Shown here piece after piece: positions 34,088 to 42,736 of a DNA stretch of 45,858 nucleotides. The notes under the pieces were generated by a model. The model saw nothing but the letters and a program-made list of their open reading frames with translations, was not told the DNA's origin and ran no database searches. Each line of letters opens with the position of its first letter. Position 1 is the stretch's first letter. The translations under genes were made by a program, and so were the position numbers. The stretch comes from Fimenecus sp036652055 (GTDB taxonomy: Bacteria > Bacillota > Clostridia > Oscillospirales > Acutalibacteraceae), in assembly GCA_036652055.1 (NCBI GenBank), contig JAVVWP010000014.1:1-45858 (forward strand), read 5' to 3'.

Positions 34088-34759
34088 ATGAAAAAACAGG
34101 TAGTTGCAATTATTTTAGTTATGGTTTTGGTTATTACAACCTTTGCCGCTTGTGGGAAAAAATACAAAATGTTCACCGACAAGGATGGTATAAAGCACCC
34201 AATGGTAACAGATGCAGAAGGCAATACTGTTAGAAATCCTGATGGAAACATTGCTGTTTATCAAACAGATAAAAATGGTGAGGTTGTTACCGATAAAGAC
34301 GGAAAAGATGTAATAAATGGTATTAGATTTCCTGATTACATTGTAGACGGTCAATTGATAGAAATGAAAGACTTTAAATTAGAGCTTTCAAAAGAGTGGG
34401 TTATCGAGGGAAAAGAAGCAAAGCGTAAGGATAGTACCATAATAATGACCTTTGAACTTCGTGATACCTTAACTTTTAATGATGCATTAAAGGCAAATAC
34501 AGATGGTTTTCAAGATTCTGCAGATGGGAAAATAAAAGTAGAAAAATCTGAAGAACAAGCAGCAATCCCAGGCATGGAAAAAACAGCTCGCCAAAAAATA
34601 ATAATTACAAATTCAGAAATGCCTGAAGAAGGTATGTATATAGAAAATTATGTTTTTCAAATTAATAGCCGTGTTTACCAATTAGGCTTTATATGTAATG
34701 AAAAAGATAAAGATTTAATGGATTTCGCAACTATATTTGAAGCAATCAAAGTTAGATAA
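34088..34759 (+). CDS. Lipoprotein with repeated TDxxG motifs
   Basis: The 223-residue protein has a lipoprotein signal ending at Cys22 (TFAAC), so it is probably anchored to the outer face of the membrane. Residues 25-75 hold about four short repeats built on TD-x-x-G (FTDKDG, VTDAEG, QTDKNG, VTDKDG). They are followed by a globular domain (about 85-220) with no recognised family. The lipoprotein at 41916-42680 has the same kind of repeat. It starts 32 bp after the FGGY kinase with GGAGG upstream and is closed by a strong terminator, so it belongs to the TetR-controlled right arm. A link to substrate capture is possible but unsupported. Confidence 0.8.
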   Translation: MKKQVVAIILVMVLVITTFAACGKKYKMFTDKDGIKHPMVTDAEGNTVRNPDGNIAVYQTDKNGEVVTDKDGKDVINGIRFPDYIVDGQLIEMKDFKLELSKEWVIEGKEAKRKDSTIIMTFELRDTLTFNDALKANTDGFQDSADGKIKVEKSEEQAAIPGMEKTARQKIIITNSEMPEEGMYIENYVFQINSRVYQLGFICNEKDKDLMDFATIFEAIKVR

Positions 34760-34770
34760 ATAAAACCAAA

Positions 34771-34809
34771 AAAATGCTCGATAAGATAATTAGTCTTATC
34801 GAGCATTTT
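34771..34809. terminator. Bidirectional terminator
   Basis: AAAATGCTCGATAAGA (34771-34786) and TCTTATCGAGCATTTT (34794-34809) form a perfect 16-bp stem with a 7-base loop. It serves both convergent genes. Confidence 0.95.
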
Positions 34810-34826
34810 ATTATTGTAAATAACGA

Positions 34827-35735
34827 TTACATTGGAGGCATAGGGCCTGCTTGGCTCATTGCCTGTGCAAAAAAACCAGGTTTCTTTTCTTTTTTTGGTT
34901 TATATGGTGGTGGGTTTAAAAGCTTTTTCTTTTCAGCTTTTCCCTTAGGAGTTGCGAGAAATTTGTTTACAAGAAGTGCAACATCACGAAGGTCGTCGCA
35001 CATATATGCGGTTGCAGTTTCGCACAGTGCAGAGTCGTTATTCATTTCACCGAGGATAGTCACAGCAATAAGACCTTGGGTATCGCCTGTACCGTTTTCG
35101 TATAAATCATTAATAATTTTAAAAAGCTTTGTAACTTCTTGCTTTTGATTTCTGCGAATTGTATCAATAATTAAAGAATTTGCAGTTTTTGTGAAAAATT
35201 CTTCTGGTAAAAACTCAGGGAACTCGTCAAGATGCGCTTTTATTGCATCTTTAAGCTCAGGGTAAAGAGCAGTAAGACGATTAGCGAGGGTATATCCATC
35301 ATAGCTTTGAGCGCCACTTTTGGCAGCCGATTTTGAAATAGGAGCAGGAAGCTTCGTTGTTTTGCCATTTGCTAATTTTTTTGAGCCAAACTTAGACTCA
35401 ACAGTATCATTAAATTCATTTGCAAGAGATTTTAAATCTTTTTCGTCAAAGGTTTCAAGGTCAAAAAAATTGACCGATGCCTTTGTAAAATCTTCATCGG
35501 TTGCTTCATCTGCTTTTACATTTGTATAAAACAGTAAAGCTTGCTTGCCGAAAAATTCAATTCTAACCTTGCCTCTTGTTCCTTTAAAATCGACATATGA
35601 ATGTTCACCATCGACAACTAAAGGGCTGTCACCTTTTTTAAATCCTTGAGGATTTATGACTTCAAAGCCATTTTTTTGAAAGACTTCTTCAGTGTTTTTT
35701 ATTAAAATAGAAATTGCTTCTTCGAGATTAAGCAT
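34827..35735 (-). CDS. Hypothetical cytoplasmic protein
   Basis: I do not recognise this 302-residue protein with confidence. Residues 1-105 form a mixed alpha/beta domain (EAISILIKNTEEVFQKNG, then strands to ALLFYTN). A linker rich in Lys, Ala and Pro follows (120-145), then a helical domain (about 150-255, LYPELKDAIKAHLDEFPEFLPEEFF) like small all-helical DUF domains. The C-terminus is Pro/Lys/Met-rich. No signal peptide. I chose ATG 35735, which has GGCAGGT at good spacing, rather than the in-frame codon at 35777. It is monocistronic between a terminator and the divergent ddl operon. Confidence 0.75.
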   Translation of the reverse strand: MLNLEEAISILIKNTEEVFQKNGFEVINPQGFKKGDSPLVVDGEHSYVDFKGTRGKVRIEFFGKQALLFYTNVKADEATDEDFTKASVNFFDLETFDEKDLKSLANEFNDTVESKFGSKKLANGKTTKLPAPISKSAAKSGAQSYDGYTLANRLTALYPELKDAIKAHLDEFPEFLPEEFFTKTANSLIIDTIRRNQKQEVTKLFKIINDLYENGTGDTQGLIAVTILGEMNNDSALCETATAYMCDDLRDVALLVNKFLATPKGKAEKKKLLNPPPYKPKKEKKPGFFAQAMSQAGPMPPM

Positions 35736-35818
35736 AAAAATACCTGCCTTTGTAAAAGTTAATAAACATTTTACCACAATTAACAGTAAAAGTCATTAAA
35801 TATTTTTAAACATTATAA

Positions 35819-35847
35819 TTGATATAAGTTCGCGCATATGATATTAT
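35819..35847 (+). promoter_or_regulatory. Promoter of the ddl-ywiB-argS operon
   Basis: -35 TTGATA (35819-35824) and -10 TATTAT (35842-35847) are spaced by 17 bp, 42 bp upstream of ddl. Confidence 0.75.
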
Positions 35848-35889
35848 TATCTATATCTTACTTTGTTCTTGAAAGAGATGGTCATAATT

Positions 35890-36954
35890 ATGAAAAAAGT
35901 TCTTGTAATATTTGGCGGAGTGTCAAGCGAACATGATGTTTCAACTGTTTCAGCATCTAATGTAATAGATAATATTCCTTGTAAGAGCTATGAGGTTTAT
36001 TCAATTGGAATTACAAAAGATGGTGAATGGTATTTGTATGAGGGAAAATCCTCGCTTTTGCCTAACGATAAATGGGTAGAAAGCGGAAAATGCACCAAGG
36101 CTATTATTTCACCTGATAGAGCTGACGGTGGAATTTTAGTGTTTAGAAAAAGCGGAATTGAAAAAATTAAGATAGATGCAGTATTTCCTGTTCTTCACGG
36201 AAAAAACGGTGAGGATGGAGCAATTCAAGGATTTTTAGAATTGGCAGGAATTCCATTTGTCGGCTGTGATATGCTTTCTTCAGCGTGTAGTATGGATAAG
36301 GCTATTACAAACACCTTAGCAGACGATGCTAAAATATCTCAGGCTAAATGGAGAGCGATTGACGAATACAATTACAAAAAAAGTCAAAAAGAGTTTGTCG
36401 ATGAAGCAATTGAGTATTTAGGATTTCCAATTTTTGTAAAGCCAGCAAATGCAGGTTCATCTGTTGGAATTACAAAGGCAAAAGACAAAAAAGAATTAAT
36501 AAATGGAATTGATGTTGCTTTTTCCTGCGACCGAAAGATTGTTTTAGAGGAGTTCATTGATGGCGTTGAGGTCGAATGTGCTGTTATTGGAAACAATGAG
36601 CCTATGGCATCTGTTGTGGGCGAGATTATTCCTGAAAATGATTTCTATGATTACGAATCAAAATATGAAAGCAGTATTTCAAAGCTTTATATTCCAGCAA
36701 GGATTAGCCTTGAAAAGCAAAACGAAGTTAGAACTGCGGCAGTAGCAGCATTTACAGCTCTATCTTGCAGTGGGCTTTCGAGAGTGGATTTTTTTGTGAG
36801 AAAAAGTGATGGAGAGGTTATCTTTAATGAGATAAACACAATCCCTGGATTTACAGAAATTAGTATGTATCCAAAGCTGATGGAGCAAAGCGGAGTGCCT
36901 TATCCAAAGCTTTTAGACCGACTTTTTAAACTTGCTATTGCAAGAAAAGAATGA
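35890..36954 (+). CDS. ddl: D-alanine--D-alanine ligase
   Basis: The 354-residue ATP-grasp enzyme joins two D-alanines for peptidoglycan precursors. Signatures are VIFGGVSSEHDVS at the N-terminus, FPVLHGKNGEDGAIQG, the ATP-grasp loop FVKPANAGSSVGI, VLEEFIDGVEVECAVIG, and the metal-site FNEINTIPGFTEISMYP. The YDYESKY segment keeps the tyrosine typical of D-Ala-D-Ala specificity rather than a VanA-type D-lactate ligase. Two in-frame upstream ATGs exist (35863, 35878); 35890 matches the family start. It is not beside murF, as in many Firmicutes, but leads an operon with a ywiB-type gene and argS. Confidence 0.95.
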   Translation: MKKVLVIFGGVSSEHDVSTVSASNVIDNIPCKSYEVYSIGITKDGEWYLYEGKSSLLPNDKWVESGKCTKAIISPDRADGGILVFRKSGIEKIKIDAVFPVLHGKNGEDGAIQGFLELAGIPFVGCDMLSSACSMDKAITNTLADDAKISQAKWRAIDEYNYKKSQKEFVDEAIEYLGFPIFVKPANAGSSVGITKAKDKKELINGIDVAFSCDRKIVLEEFIDGVEVECAVIGNNEPMASVVGEIIPENDFYDYESKYESSISKLYIPARISLEKQNEVRTAAVAAFTALSCSGLSRVDFFVRKSDGEVIFNEINTIPGFTEISMYPKLMEQSGVPYPKLLDRLFKLAIARKE

Positions 36955-36979
36955 TTTATATAAATAAAAAGGACGCAAA

Positions 36980-37402
36980 ATGAATAAAAAAGATGTAGTT
37001 ATAAATATTTGCGACGAGCAAAAAATAGATGGTGAAACCGAGAAATTCGACATAACAGTTGTTGGAAAAGTTTATGGCGATGATAAAGATTTTACAATAG
37101 AATATGCCGAATATGATGGAGAAATGGAAAAATGTGATACGAAAATCAATATAAAAGATGGTGCAAATGTTTCAGTTATAAGAAAAGGCGCAATGAGCAG
37201 TGAAATGCTATTTGAATTTGAAAAGCGTCATAATTGTCACTATGTTACTCCATATGGCTCTTTTATGTTAGGCGTATACACAAAAAAAGTAGACTTTTTG
37301 ATTAAAGAAGGCGAAACAACATTAGAGCTTGAATACACCATAGATTATAATGCTGGCTTACCATCTGACAATTCTATGACTATAACAGTTAAAAATAAAT
37401 AG
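36980..37402 (+). CDS. DUF1934 (YwiB-like) beta-barrel protein
   Basis: The 140-residue protein is a DUF1934 member like B. subtilis YwiB, predicted to form a lipocalin-like beta-barrel. Family features are alternating strands (FDITVVGKVYGDDKDFTIEY), the VIRKGAMSSEMLFEFEKRH centre, YVTPYGSFMLGVYTKKVDF, and a C-terminal strand LELEYTIDYN. The gene is next to argS, as ywiB is in Bacillus, which supports the assignment. Function is unknown. The ribosome site (AAAGGAC) is adequate; argS follows after 22 bp. Confidence 0.88.
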   Translation: MNKKDVVINICDEQKIDGETEKFDITVVGKVYGDDKDFTIEYAEYDGEMEKCDTKINIKDGANVSVIRKGAMSSEMLFEFEKRHNCHYVTPYGSFMLGVYTKKVDFLIKEGETTLELEYTIDYNAGLPSDNSMTITVKNK

Positions 37403-37424
37403 CAAAAAGGAAAGGGGCATAAAG

Positions 37425-39170
37425 ATGTCTAAAATAGTGAAAGACACCGAAAATCAATTAAGGCTGCTAATTAAAGACGCAATAAAAAGCTCTGCAAAAA
37501 AAGGTGAATTGCCTGAAACAGATGAGCTTAATTTTATAATAGAAATTCCTGCTGATAGAAGTAACGGTGATTATTCCTCTAATATAGCATTTGCAGGGGC
37601 AAAGGTATTTAAAATGGCTCCTCGAAAAATTGCCGAAATAATTGCAGAGAATATCGACCTTAAAGACAGCTATTTTTCAGAATGCACAGCCTCTGGAGCT
37701 GGATTTTTAAATTTCAATTTGGCAGATAAATTCTATGCTGATATTTTGCTTGACATAAAGGCACTTGGCAGTGATTATGGTAAAAGTGATTATGGTAAAG
37801 GTGAAAAAATAAATGTCGAGTTCGTTTCTGCTAATCCCACAGGGCCTATGCATATGGGAAATGCAAGGGGCGGCGCTCTTGGTGACTGCCTTGCATCTGT
37901 TTTAGATATGGCAGGATTTAGCGTTTACAGAGAATTTTATATTAATGATGCAGGAAATCAAATTGATAAATTTGCACTCTCGCTTGATGTTAGATATAAA
38001 CAGATTTATTTAGGCGAAGATGCTATGGAGTTACCCGAAGACAGCTATCACGGTGAAGATATTAAGCAAAGAGCAAAGGAATTTGCAGAAATTAATGGCG
38101 ATAGTTTTATGAGCAGGTCAGAAGATGAAAGAAGAAACGCTCTTATCTCTTTTGCGCTTCCTAAAAACATTCAAAGTATGAAAGACAATCTTTCAAAATA
38201 CAGAATTGAATATGACAAATGGTTTAACGAAAGTGAACTTCATAATAGTGGCGAAATAAGCGAAGTTATTGATATGCTGACAAAAAACGGTAAAACCTAT
38301 GAAAAAGACGGTGCGTTGTGGTATAAAAATATTGAAGTTCAAACTAAAATGTATTTAGAAATGGGAAAAACAGCCGAAGAAATAGAAAAGCTTGAATTAA
38401 AAGATGATGTTTTAATTCGTGCTAATGGAAACCCGACTTATTTTGCAGCAGACATAGCATATCACCGAAACAAGCTTGAAAAGAGGAACTTCTCTAAGGC
38501 TATTGATATTTGGGGTGCTGACCATCACGGGCATGTTGCAAGGCTTAAAGGAGCACTTTCGGCAATCGGAATAGAGAGCAGCAGGCTTGATGTTGTTTTA
38601 ATGCAACTTGTTCGTTTAACTCGTGACGGCGAAATTGTCAGAATGTCAAAAAGAACAGGAAAATCAATCACTCTTGTTGATTTGCTTGAAGATATTCCAA
38701 TAGATGCTGTTCGTTTTCTTTTCAATATGAGAGAGCCAGGCTCACAAATGGATTTTGACCTTGATTTAGCACTTGAACAAAGCTCACAAAATCCAGTTTA
38801 TTATTGCCAATATGCCAATGCACGAATTTGCAGTATTTTTAAAAAGCTAAAGTTAGAGGGAATAACTCCTCGTGATTGTACAGAAAATGAGCTTAAAGGC
38901 TTAAAAGAGCCTGAAGAAAGAGAGCTTATTCGTCATCTTGCAGGTCTTACTGATGAATTTATTTTAGCCGCTAAATATTATGACCCTGCAAGAATTACAC
39001 GATACGCAACTACACTCGCAACACTTTTCCATAAGTTTTATAATGCTTGCAGAGTGAGCGTGCCTGATGAATCGCTTATGCAGTCAAGACTGCTACTTTG
39101 CAGTTGTGTTCGTGAAACAATGGTTAATATTTTGACACTTCTCAAAATTACTACGCCAACATCTATGTAA
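37425..39170 (+). CDS. argS: Arginyl-tRNA synthetase
   Basis: The 581-residue class I synthetase attaches arginine to its tRNA. The N-terminal additional domain (1-100) is followed by the HIGH-equivalent HMGN (143-146) in SANPTGPMHMGNARGG, the KMSKS-equivalent MSKRTGKS, and a C-terminal DALR anticodon-binding domain (about 460-581) with ARITRYATTLATLFHKFYNAC. Just before the catalytic motif the protein has SDYGK twice in a row, encoded by an exact 15-bp tandem duplication (37770-37799); most homologues have one copy. The ribosome site AAAGGAAAGGGG is strong. Confidence 0.97.
   Translation: MSKIVKDTENQLRLLIKDAIKSSAKKGELPETDELNFIIEIPADRSNGDYSSNIAFAGAKVFKMAPRKIAEIIAENIDLKDSYFSECTASGAGFLNFNLADKFYADILLDIKALGSDYGKSDYGKGEKINVEFVSANPTGPMHMGNARGGALGDCLASVLDMAGFSVYREFYINDAGNQIDKFALSLDVRYKQIYLGEDAMELPEDSYHGEDIKQRAKEFAEINGDSFMSRSEDERRNALISFALPKNIQSMKDNLSKYRIEYDKWFNESELHNSGEISEVIDMLTKNGKTYEKDGALWYKNIEVQTKMYLEMGKTAEEIEKLELKDDVLIRANGNPTYFAADIAYHRNKLEKRNFSKAIDIWGADHHGHVARLKGALSAIGIESSRLDVVLMQLVRLTRDGEIVRMSKRTGKSITLVDLLEDIPIDAVRFLFNMREPGSQMDFDLDLALEQSSQNPVYYCQYANARICSIFKKLKLEGITPRDCTENELKGLKEPEERELIRHLAGLTDEFILAAKYYDPARITRYATTLATLFHKFYNACRVSVPDESLMQSRLLLCSCVRETMVNILTLLKITTPTSM
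37770..37799 (+). repeat. Exact 15-bp in-frame tandem duplication inside argS
   Basis: AGTGATTATGGTAAA occurs twice directly in tandem, encoding SDYGK-SDYGK at residues 116-125, about 18 residues before the HMGN motif. Perfect identity at the DNA level suggests a recent slippage event. Confidence 0.9.
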
Positions 39171-39184
39171 AATTAAGTTTACTA

Positions 39185-39213
39185 TTGCAAAGTGAATTAA
39201 AAAAAGGTAGAAT
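39185..39213 (+). promoter_or_regulatory. Promoter of the iron-type alcohol dehydrogenase gene
   Basis: -35 TTGCAA (39185-39190) and -10 TAGAAT (39208-39213) are spaced by 17 bp, starting 15 bp after argS. It rules out the long-start reading of the next gene, whose putative start codon would be the -35 box itself. Confidence 0.75.
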
Positions 39214-39247
39214 GTTTTTATATTTATTATTAAGGACGGTGCTATTT

Positions 39248-40456
39248 ATGTGGGCAGTAAAAAAAGCATATTACAGAGCATTCCAAAAAACTTTAAAAAT
39301 TTGTATGATGTTCCTTGATTGGTCAGAGCCACAACTTTTAAAAGGACCTGGCGCAATCAGAAAACTCCCTTCACTTATAAAAGAAAAGGGAATAAAAAAA
39401 GTTCTAATCGTAACCGACAAAGGGCTTATGGGCATAAATCTTCTTGACTCGCTTTTTGAAGAACTTGAAAAATTGCAAATTGAATATGTTATATATGATG
39501 GCGTTCAGCCAAACCCTTCAATTGAAAATATTGAAGAAGCAAGAGAATTATTTGTTTCAAAGGGCTGTGAGGGAATGATTGCTTTCGGTGGCGGTTCACC
39601 TATGGACTGTGCAAAAGCAGCAGCAGCAAGAGTTGTTAGACCTAATAAAACAATTCCTCAAATGAGAGGTCAAATGAAAATTCTTCGCAAGTTGCCACCA
39701 TTTTTTGCTGTTCCTACAACTGCTGGAACAGGTTCTGAAACAACATTGGCAGCAGTGGTTTCAGATACAAAAACTCACGAAAAATATGCAATAAACGATC
39801 CAAGCCTTAGACCTAAATATGCAGTTTTAGATCCTGAGCTTACAATAGGGCTTCCGCCTCATATCACTTCAACAACAGGAATGGACGCATTAACTCATGC
39901 AGTTGAAGCATATATCGGAAAAAGCAATACAAGGTCAACAAAATCTTATGCTCAAATGGCAACTGCAAAGATATTTGGAAATCTTGAAAGAGCATATGTA
40001 GATGGAAAAGATGTTGAAGCAAGAGGGCAGATGCTTTTAGCATCATATTATGCAGGTATGGCATTTACAAGAGCATATGTTGGCTATGTTCACGCAATCG
40101 CACATAATCTTGGCGGAATATATAGTATTCCACACGGTCTTGCTAATGCGGTAGTTTTGCCAGTTGTGCTTGAAGCCTATGGCGACGCAATCTATAATCA
40201 ACTTGCAGAGCTTGCAAGCTGTACATATTTAACAGGCAGAACAGGGGAAGAAAAAGCTCTTAAATTTATTGCAGAAATTAAAGCAATGAATGAAAGAATG
40301 AACATTCCAAAGGGATTTGCTCAAATAAAAGAAGATGATATTCCAACAATTGTACAAAGAGCAATGAAAGAAGCACATCCGCTTTACCCAACGCCTGTAA
40401 TCTTTGATAAAGAGCAATTAACACAAATTGTAAGAAGCCTTAAAATCGAAGAATAA
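39248..40456 (+). CDS. Iron-containing alcohol dehydrogenase
   Basis: The 402-residue group III dehydrogenase interconverts an alcohol and an aldehyde or ketone with NAD(P). It has the cofactor motif FGGGSPMDCAKA, the TTAGTGSETT loop, and metal ligands within TSTTGMDALTHAVEAYIG and YVHAIAHNLGG with IPHGLANA. A 25-residue N-terminal extension (MWAVKKAYYRAFQK) is common in Clostridial members. I chose ATG 39248, with AAGGACGG 9 bp upstream, because the promoter at 39185-39213 leaves no room for the longer frame. Substrate is not readable; ethanol or butanol formation is one guess. A strong hairpin follows. Confidence 0.92.
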   Translation: MWAVKKAYYRAFQKTLKICMMFLDWSEPQLLKGPGAIRKLPSLIKEKGIKKVLIVTDKGLMGINLLDSLFEELEKLQIEYVIYDGVQPNPSIENIEEARELFVSKGCEGMIAFGGGSPMDCAKAAAARVVRPNKTIPQMRGQMKILRKLPPFFAVPTTAGTGSETTLAAVVSDTKTHEKYAINDPSLRPKYAVLDPELTIGLPPHITSTTGMDALTHAVEAYIGKSNTRSTKSYAQMATAKIFGNLERAYVDGKDVEARGQMLLASYYAGMAFTRAYVGYVHAIAHNLGGIYSIPHGLANAVVLPVVLEAYGDAIYNQLAELASCTYLTGRTGEEKALKFIAEIKAMNERMNIPKGFAQIKEDDIPTIVQRAMKEAHPLYPTPVIFDKEQLTQIVRSLKIEE

Positions 40457-40477
40457 AATTAAATTTTAAGCAAAAAA

Positions 40478-40516
40478 AGCCCCCACCGATAGGCATTAAG
40501 CTAATCGATGGGGGCT
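40478..40516. terminator. Bidirectional terminator
   Basis: AGCCCCCACCGAT (40478-40490) and ATCGATGGGGGCT (40504-40516) pair with one mismatch and a 13-base loop. The T run is strong on the minus strand (CTTTTTTTG), so it chiefly ends the flavodiiron gene. Confidence 0.9.
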
Positions 40517-40541
40517 ATAATAATGCAATTATTTAAAAAAA

Positions 40542-41705
40542 TCAAGGAAAGGTTGACATTTTTTCACAAAGCTCTTTAAGTGCATTTGCAGATTTTTCAT
40601 TAAGTGAAGTTTTAATAGTAATAGTGGGTTCTAAAATTGTAATATCTTTAAGCTGTTCTAAATATGATTTAATAACCTTGCCTGCAACAGGTCCCCACGA
40701 GCCATTTTCGATTATGCCAACAGTTCTATTTTTGTAAAGCTTTGATTTTAATCGCATTAAAAAATATTCTGCGACAGGAAAAAGCCCACCATCATAGCTT
40801 GATGCAGCAATTACAAGTCGGTCATATATGAATGCTCGAGAAAGTGCAAAAGCCATATCAGCAGTTGTTAGGTCAACGAGTTCTGTTTTGACACCGCTTT
40901 TTTGAAGCATTTCAGAAAGCATTTTTGCAACATTTGCAGTGTGACCGTAAATAGAAGCATAAGCAATTAAAACGCCAGACTGTTCAACTTCATATTTACT
41001 CCAAGTGTCATAAAGCCTTATATATTTTTCTAAATTTGTATTAAGGACAGGACCGTGGAGTGGGCAGATTTTTAAAATGTCAAGCGTAGCGGCTTTTCCT
41101 AAAAGTGCTTGCACCTGAACGCCATATTTGCCAACAATATTATAATAATATCGCCTTGCTTCATCGTTCCATTCGTCGCCCTCGTCGTTGCTTCCAAATC
41201 TTCCAAAACCATCAGCACTAAAAAGCACTTTTTCGGTTTCATCATAAGTTACCATAACCTCGGGCCAATGAACCATAGGGGCTAAATAGAATGTTAATTT
41301 GTGACTGCCAAGCGAAAGCGTTTCACCATCTGAAACGACAACTTTTCTTTCTTCAAAATCGAGGTCAAAAAACTGCGGAAGCATAGAAAAAGTTCTTGCA
41401 TTTCCAACAAGCTTCATATCCTCAAATTTTTCACAAAGCAGTTTAATGTTTGCAGCGTGGTCGGGTTCTAAGTGTGAAATTATAAGATAATCGGGCGATT
41501 TACCATTTAAAAACAAATCCATATTGCAAAGCCATTTTTCGGTTTCGTTTTCATCAATGGTATCGAGAATTGCAATTTTTTCGTCAAGAATGATATAAGA
41601 GTTAAAAGCCATTCCAAAAGGCGTTTTGTATTGGGATTCAAAAATCTCAACATCTTTATCATAAACTCCGATATATTTTATTGTATCTGTAATATTTGCG
41701 TTCAT
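40542..41705 (-). CDS. fprA: FprA-type flavodiiron protein (oxygen/NO reductase)
   Basis: The 387-residue A-type flavoprotein reduces oxygen to water, and sometimes nitric oxide, to protect anaerobes. The N-terminal metallo-beta-lactamase-like domain has the full diiron set: His78, Glu80, Asp82 and His83 (SHLEPDH), His146 (VHWPEV), Asp165 (FSADGFG), and His217 (PLHGPV). The C-terminal flavodoxin domain (about 245-387) begins LIAYASIYGHTANVAK, the FMN-phosphate loop. No rubredoxin is fused or adjacent, so the electron donor is encoded elsewhere. It is monocistronic. Confidence 0.95.
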   Translation of the reverse strand: MNANITDTIKYIGVYDKDVEIFESQYKTPFGMAFNSYIILDEKIAILDTIDENETEKWLCNMDLFLNGKSPDYLIISHLEPDHAANIKLLCEKFEDMKLVGNARTFSMLPQFFDLDFEERKVVVSDGETLSLGSHKLTFYLAPMVHWPEVMVTYDETEKVLFSADGFGRFGSNDEGDEWNDEARRYYYNIVGKYGVQVQALLGKAATLDILKICPLHGPVLNTNLEKYIRLYDTWSKYEVEQSGVLIAYASIYGHTANVAKMLSEMLQKSGVKTELVDLTTADMAFALSRAFIYDRLVIAASSYDGGLFPVAEYFLMRLKSKLYKNRTVGIIENGSWGPVAGKVIKSYLEQLKDITILEPTITIKTSLNEKSANALKELCEKMSTFP

Positions 41706-41850
41706 ATTGTACCTTCTTCTGTTATTTTTCGTAAGTTAATTTTATCACAAATTTTGTTTAAAAGCTACTTCTTTATGTTAATATAAGGTTGCAAAAATTA
41801 TAACGATTTATGCAGACCATATTTTTCAATGCAAAAATAAATTCCATAAA

Positions 41851-41879
41851 TTGACATAGCTTATATATTATGATATATT
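41851..41879 (+). promoter_or_regulatory. Consensus promoter of the lipoprotein gene
   Basis: -35 TTGACA (41851-41856) and -10 TATATT (41874-41879) are spaced by 17 bp, 36 bp upstream of the ATG. Confidence 0.85.
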
Positions 41880-41915
41880 GAACTTCATAGATAAAAGAAC
41901 TTGAGGGGGGAGTAT

Positions 41916-42680
41916 ATGAAAAAACTTTTTTGCATATTTACAGTTATAATTATAGTTATAAGCTTTTGCTCGTGCGGTATTTTAAATAAATCAGAAGATG
42001 AAACTCAGCCAACAGATGAAAGCAGTATATCAGACGAAAGCGTTTATGAAGAAATCACAGAGAATGATGAGTTTGAAGTTGTTACAGATGAAAATGGCAA
42101 AGTGGTGACAAATAAGAATGGCGAAGCTGTTACAAGAAAAAGGACTTCTGAAAAAGATGATAATGAAATTTTAAACAGTGGCAAATTTTTATTGTCAGGC
42201 AGTATGTATATCAATAATTATGGCTATCTCCCTATGAAAATTGGGCTTAGTAATGAGAGGGTAGGAGTGAGAACCTCATTTTCAGGAATAGATGTTAATA
42301 TAATATCAGCAAATAAAAAAGGATATTTGGTTTTCCCAAAGAAAAATGTTTATTGTAATATTCCTGCATCTTTAGCAAATCAGCTTGATGTTAGTGCAAT
42401 GGCAGTAAATGATAAGATGAAACTAACAAGTACAGTAAATACAAAGCTTGATGGAACTGATGTTGTGTGTAAGACCTATAAAGATAATTCTTCAAGCATT
42501 AAATACTATATGAATGGAAAAAAGATTTTAAAAATCGAGGTATTTGATAAAAAGGGTAAAAAAGATACAGAGGTAATAGTCGAGTATATTTCTAAAAATC
42601 CCAAAAGCTCATTTTTTACGGTGGGGAATAATTGCAAAAAAGTAAATTTTACAGAACTTATAAAAATTTTTAAAAAATAA
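41916..42680 (+). CDS. Lipoprotein of unknown function with TDxxG repeats
   Basis: The 254-residue protein has a lipoprotein signal with Cys20 in SFCSC. An acidic, Ser/Glu-rich linker (25-55) is followed by short repeats VVTDENGK-VVTNKNGE, and then a globular domain (about 85-254) made of strands, such as GKFLLSGSMYI and KIGLSNERVGVR, with no recognised family; it could be a LolA/LppX-like half-barrel. ATG 41916 is chosen over the TTG at 41901 because a GAGGGGGGAG ribosome site sits between them. It is monocistronic, with its own promoter and terminator. The repeat type is shared with the lipoprotein at 34088-34759. Confidence 0.8.
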   Translation: MKKLFCIFTVIIIVISFCSCGILNKSEDETQPTDESSISDESVYEEITENDEFEVVTDENGKVVTNKNGEAVTRKRTSEKDDNEILNSGKFLLSGSMYINNYGYLPMKIGLSNERVGVRTSFSGIDVNIISANKKGYLVFPKKNVYCNIPASLANQLDVSAMAVNDKMKLTSTVNTKLDGTDVVCKTYKDNSSSIKYYMNGKKILKIEVFDKKGKKDTEVIVEYISKNPKSSFFTVGNNCKKVNFTELIKIFKK

Positions 42681-42685
42681 AAAAT

Positions 42686-42723
42686 AAAAGCGAAATTCTC
42701 ACAATTCGGAGAATTTCGCTTTT
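42686..42723. terminator. Bidirectional terminator
   Basis: AAAAGCGAAATTCTC (42686-42700) and GAGAATTTCGCTTTT (42709-42723) form a perfect 15-bp stem with an 8-base loop, between the lipoprotein gene and convergent glgP. Confidence 0.95.
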
Positions 42724-42736
42724 TGTTTTAAAATAA

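Noticed and set aside
34774..35148. A 124-codon plus-strand frame after the lipoprotein
   Set aside because: It begins inside the terminator stem and is antisense to a better-supported gene on the minus strand.
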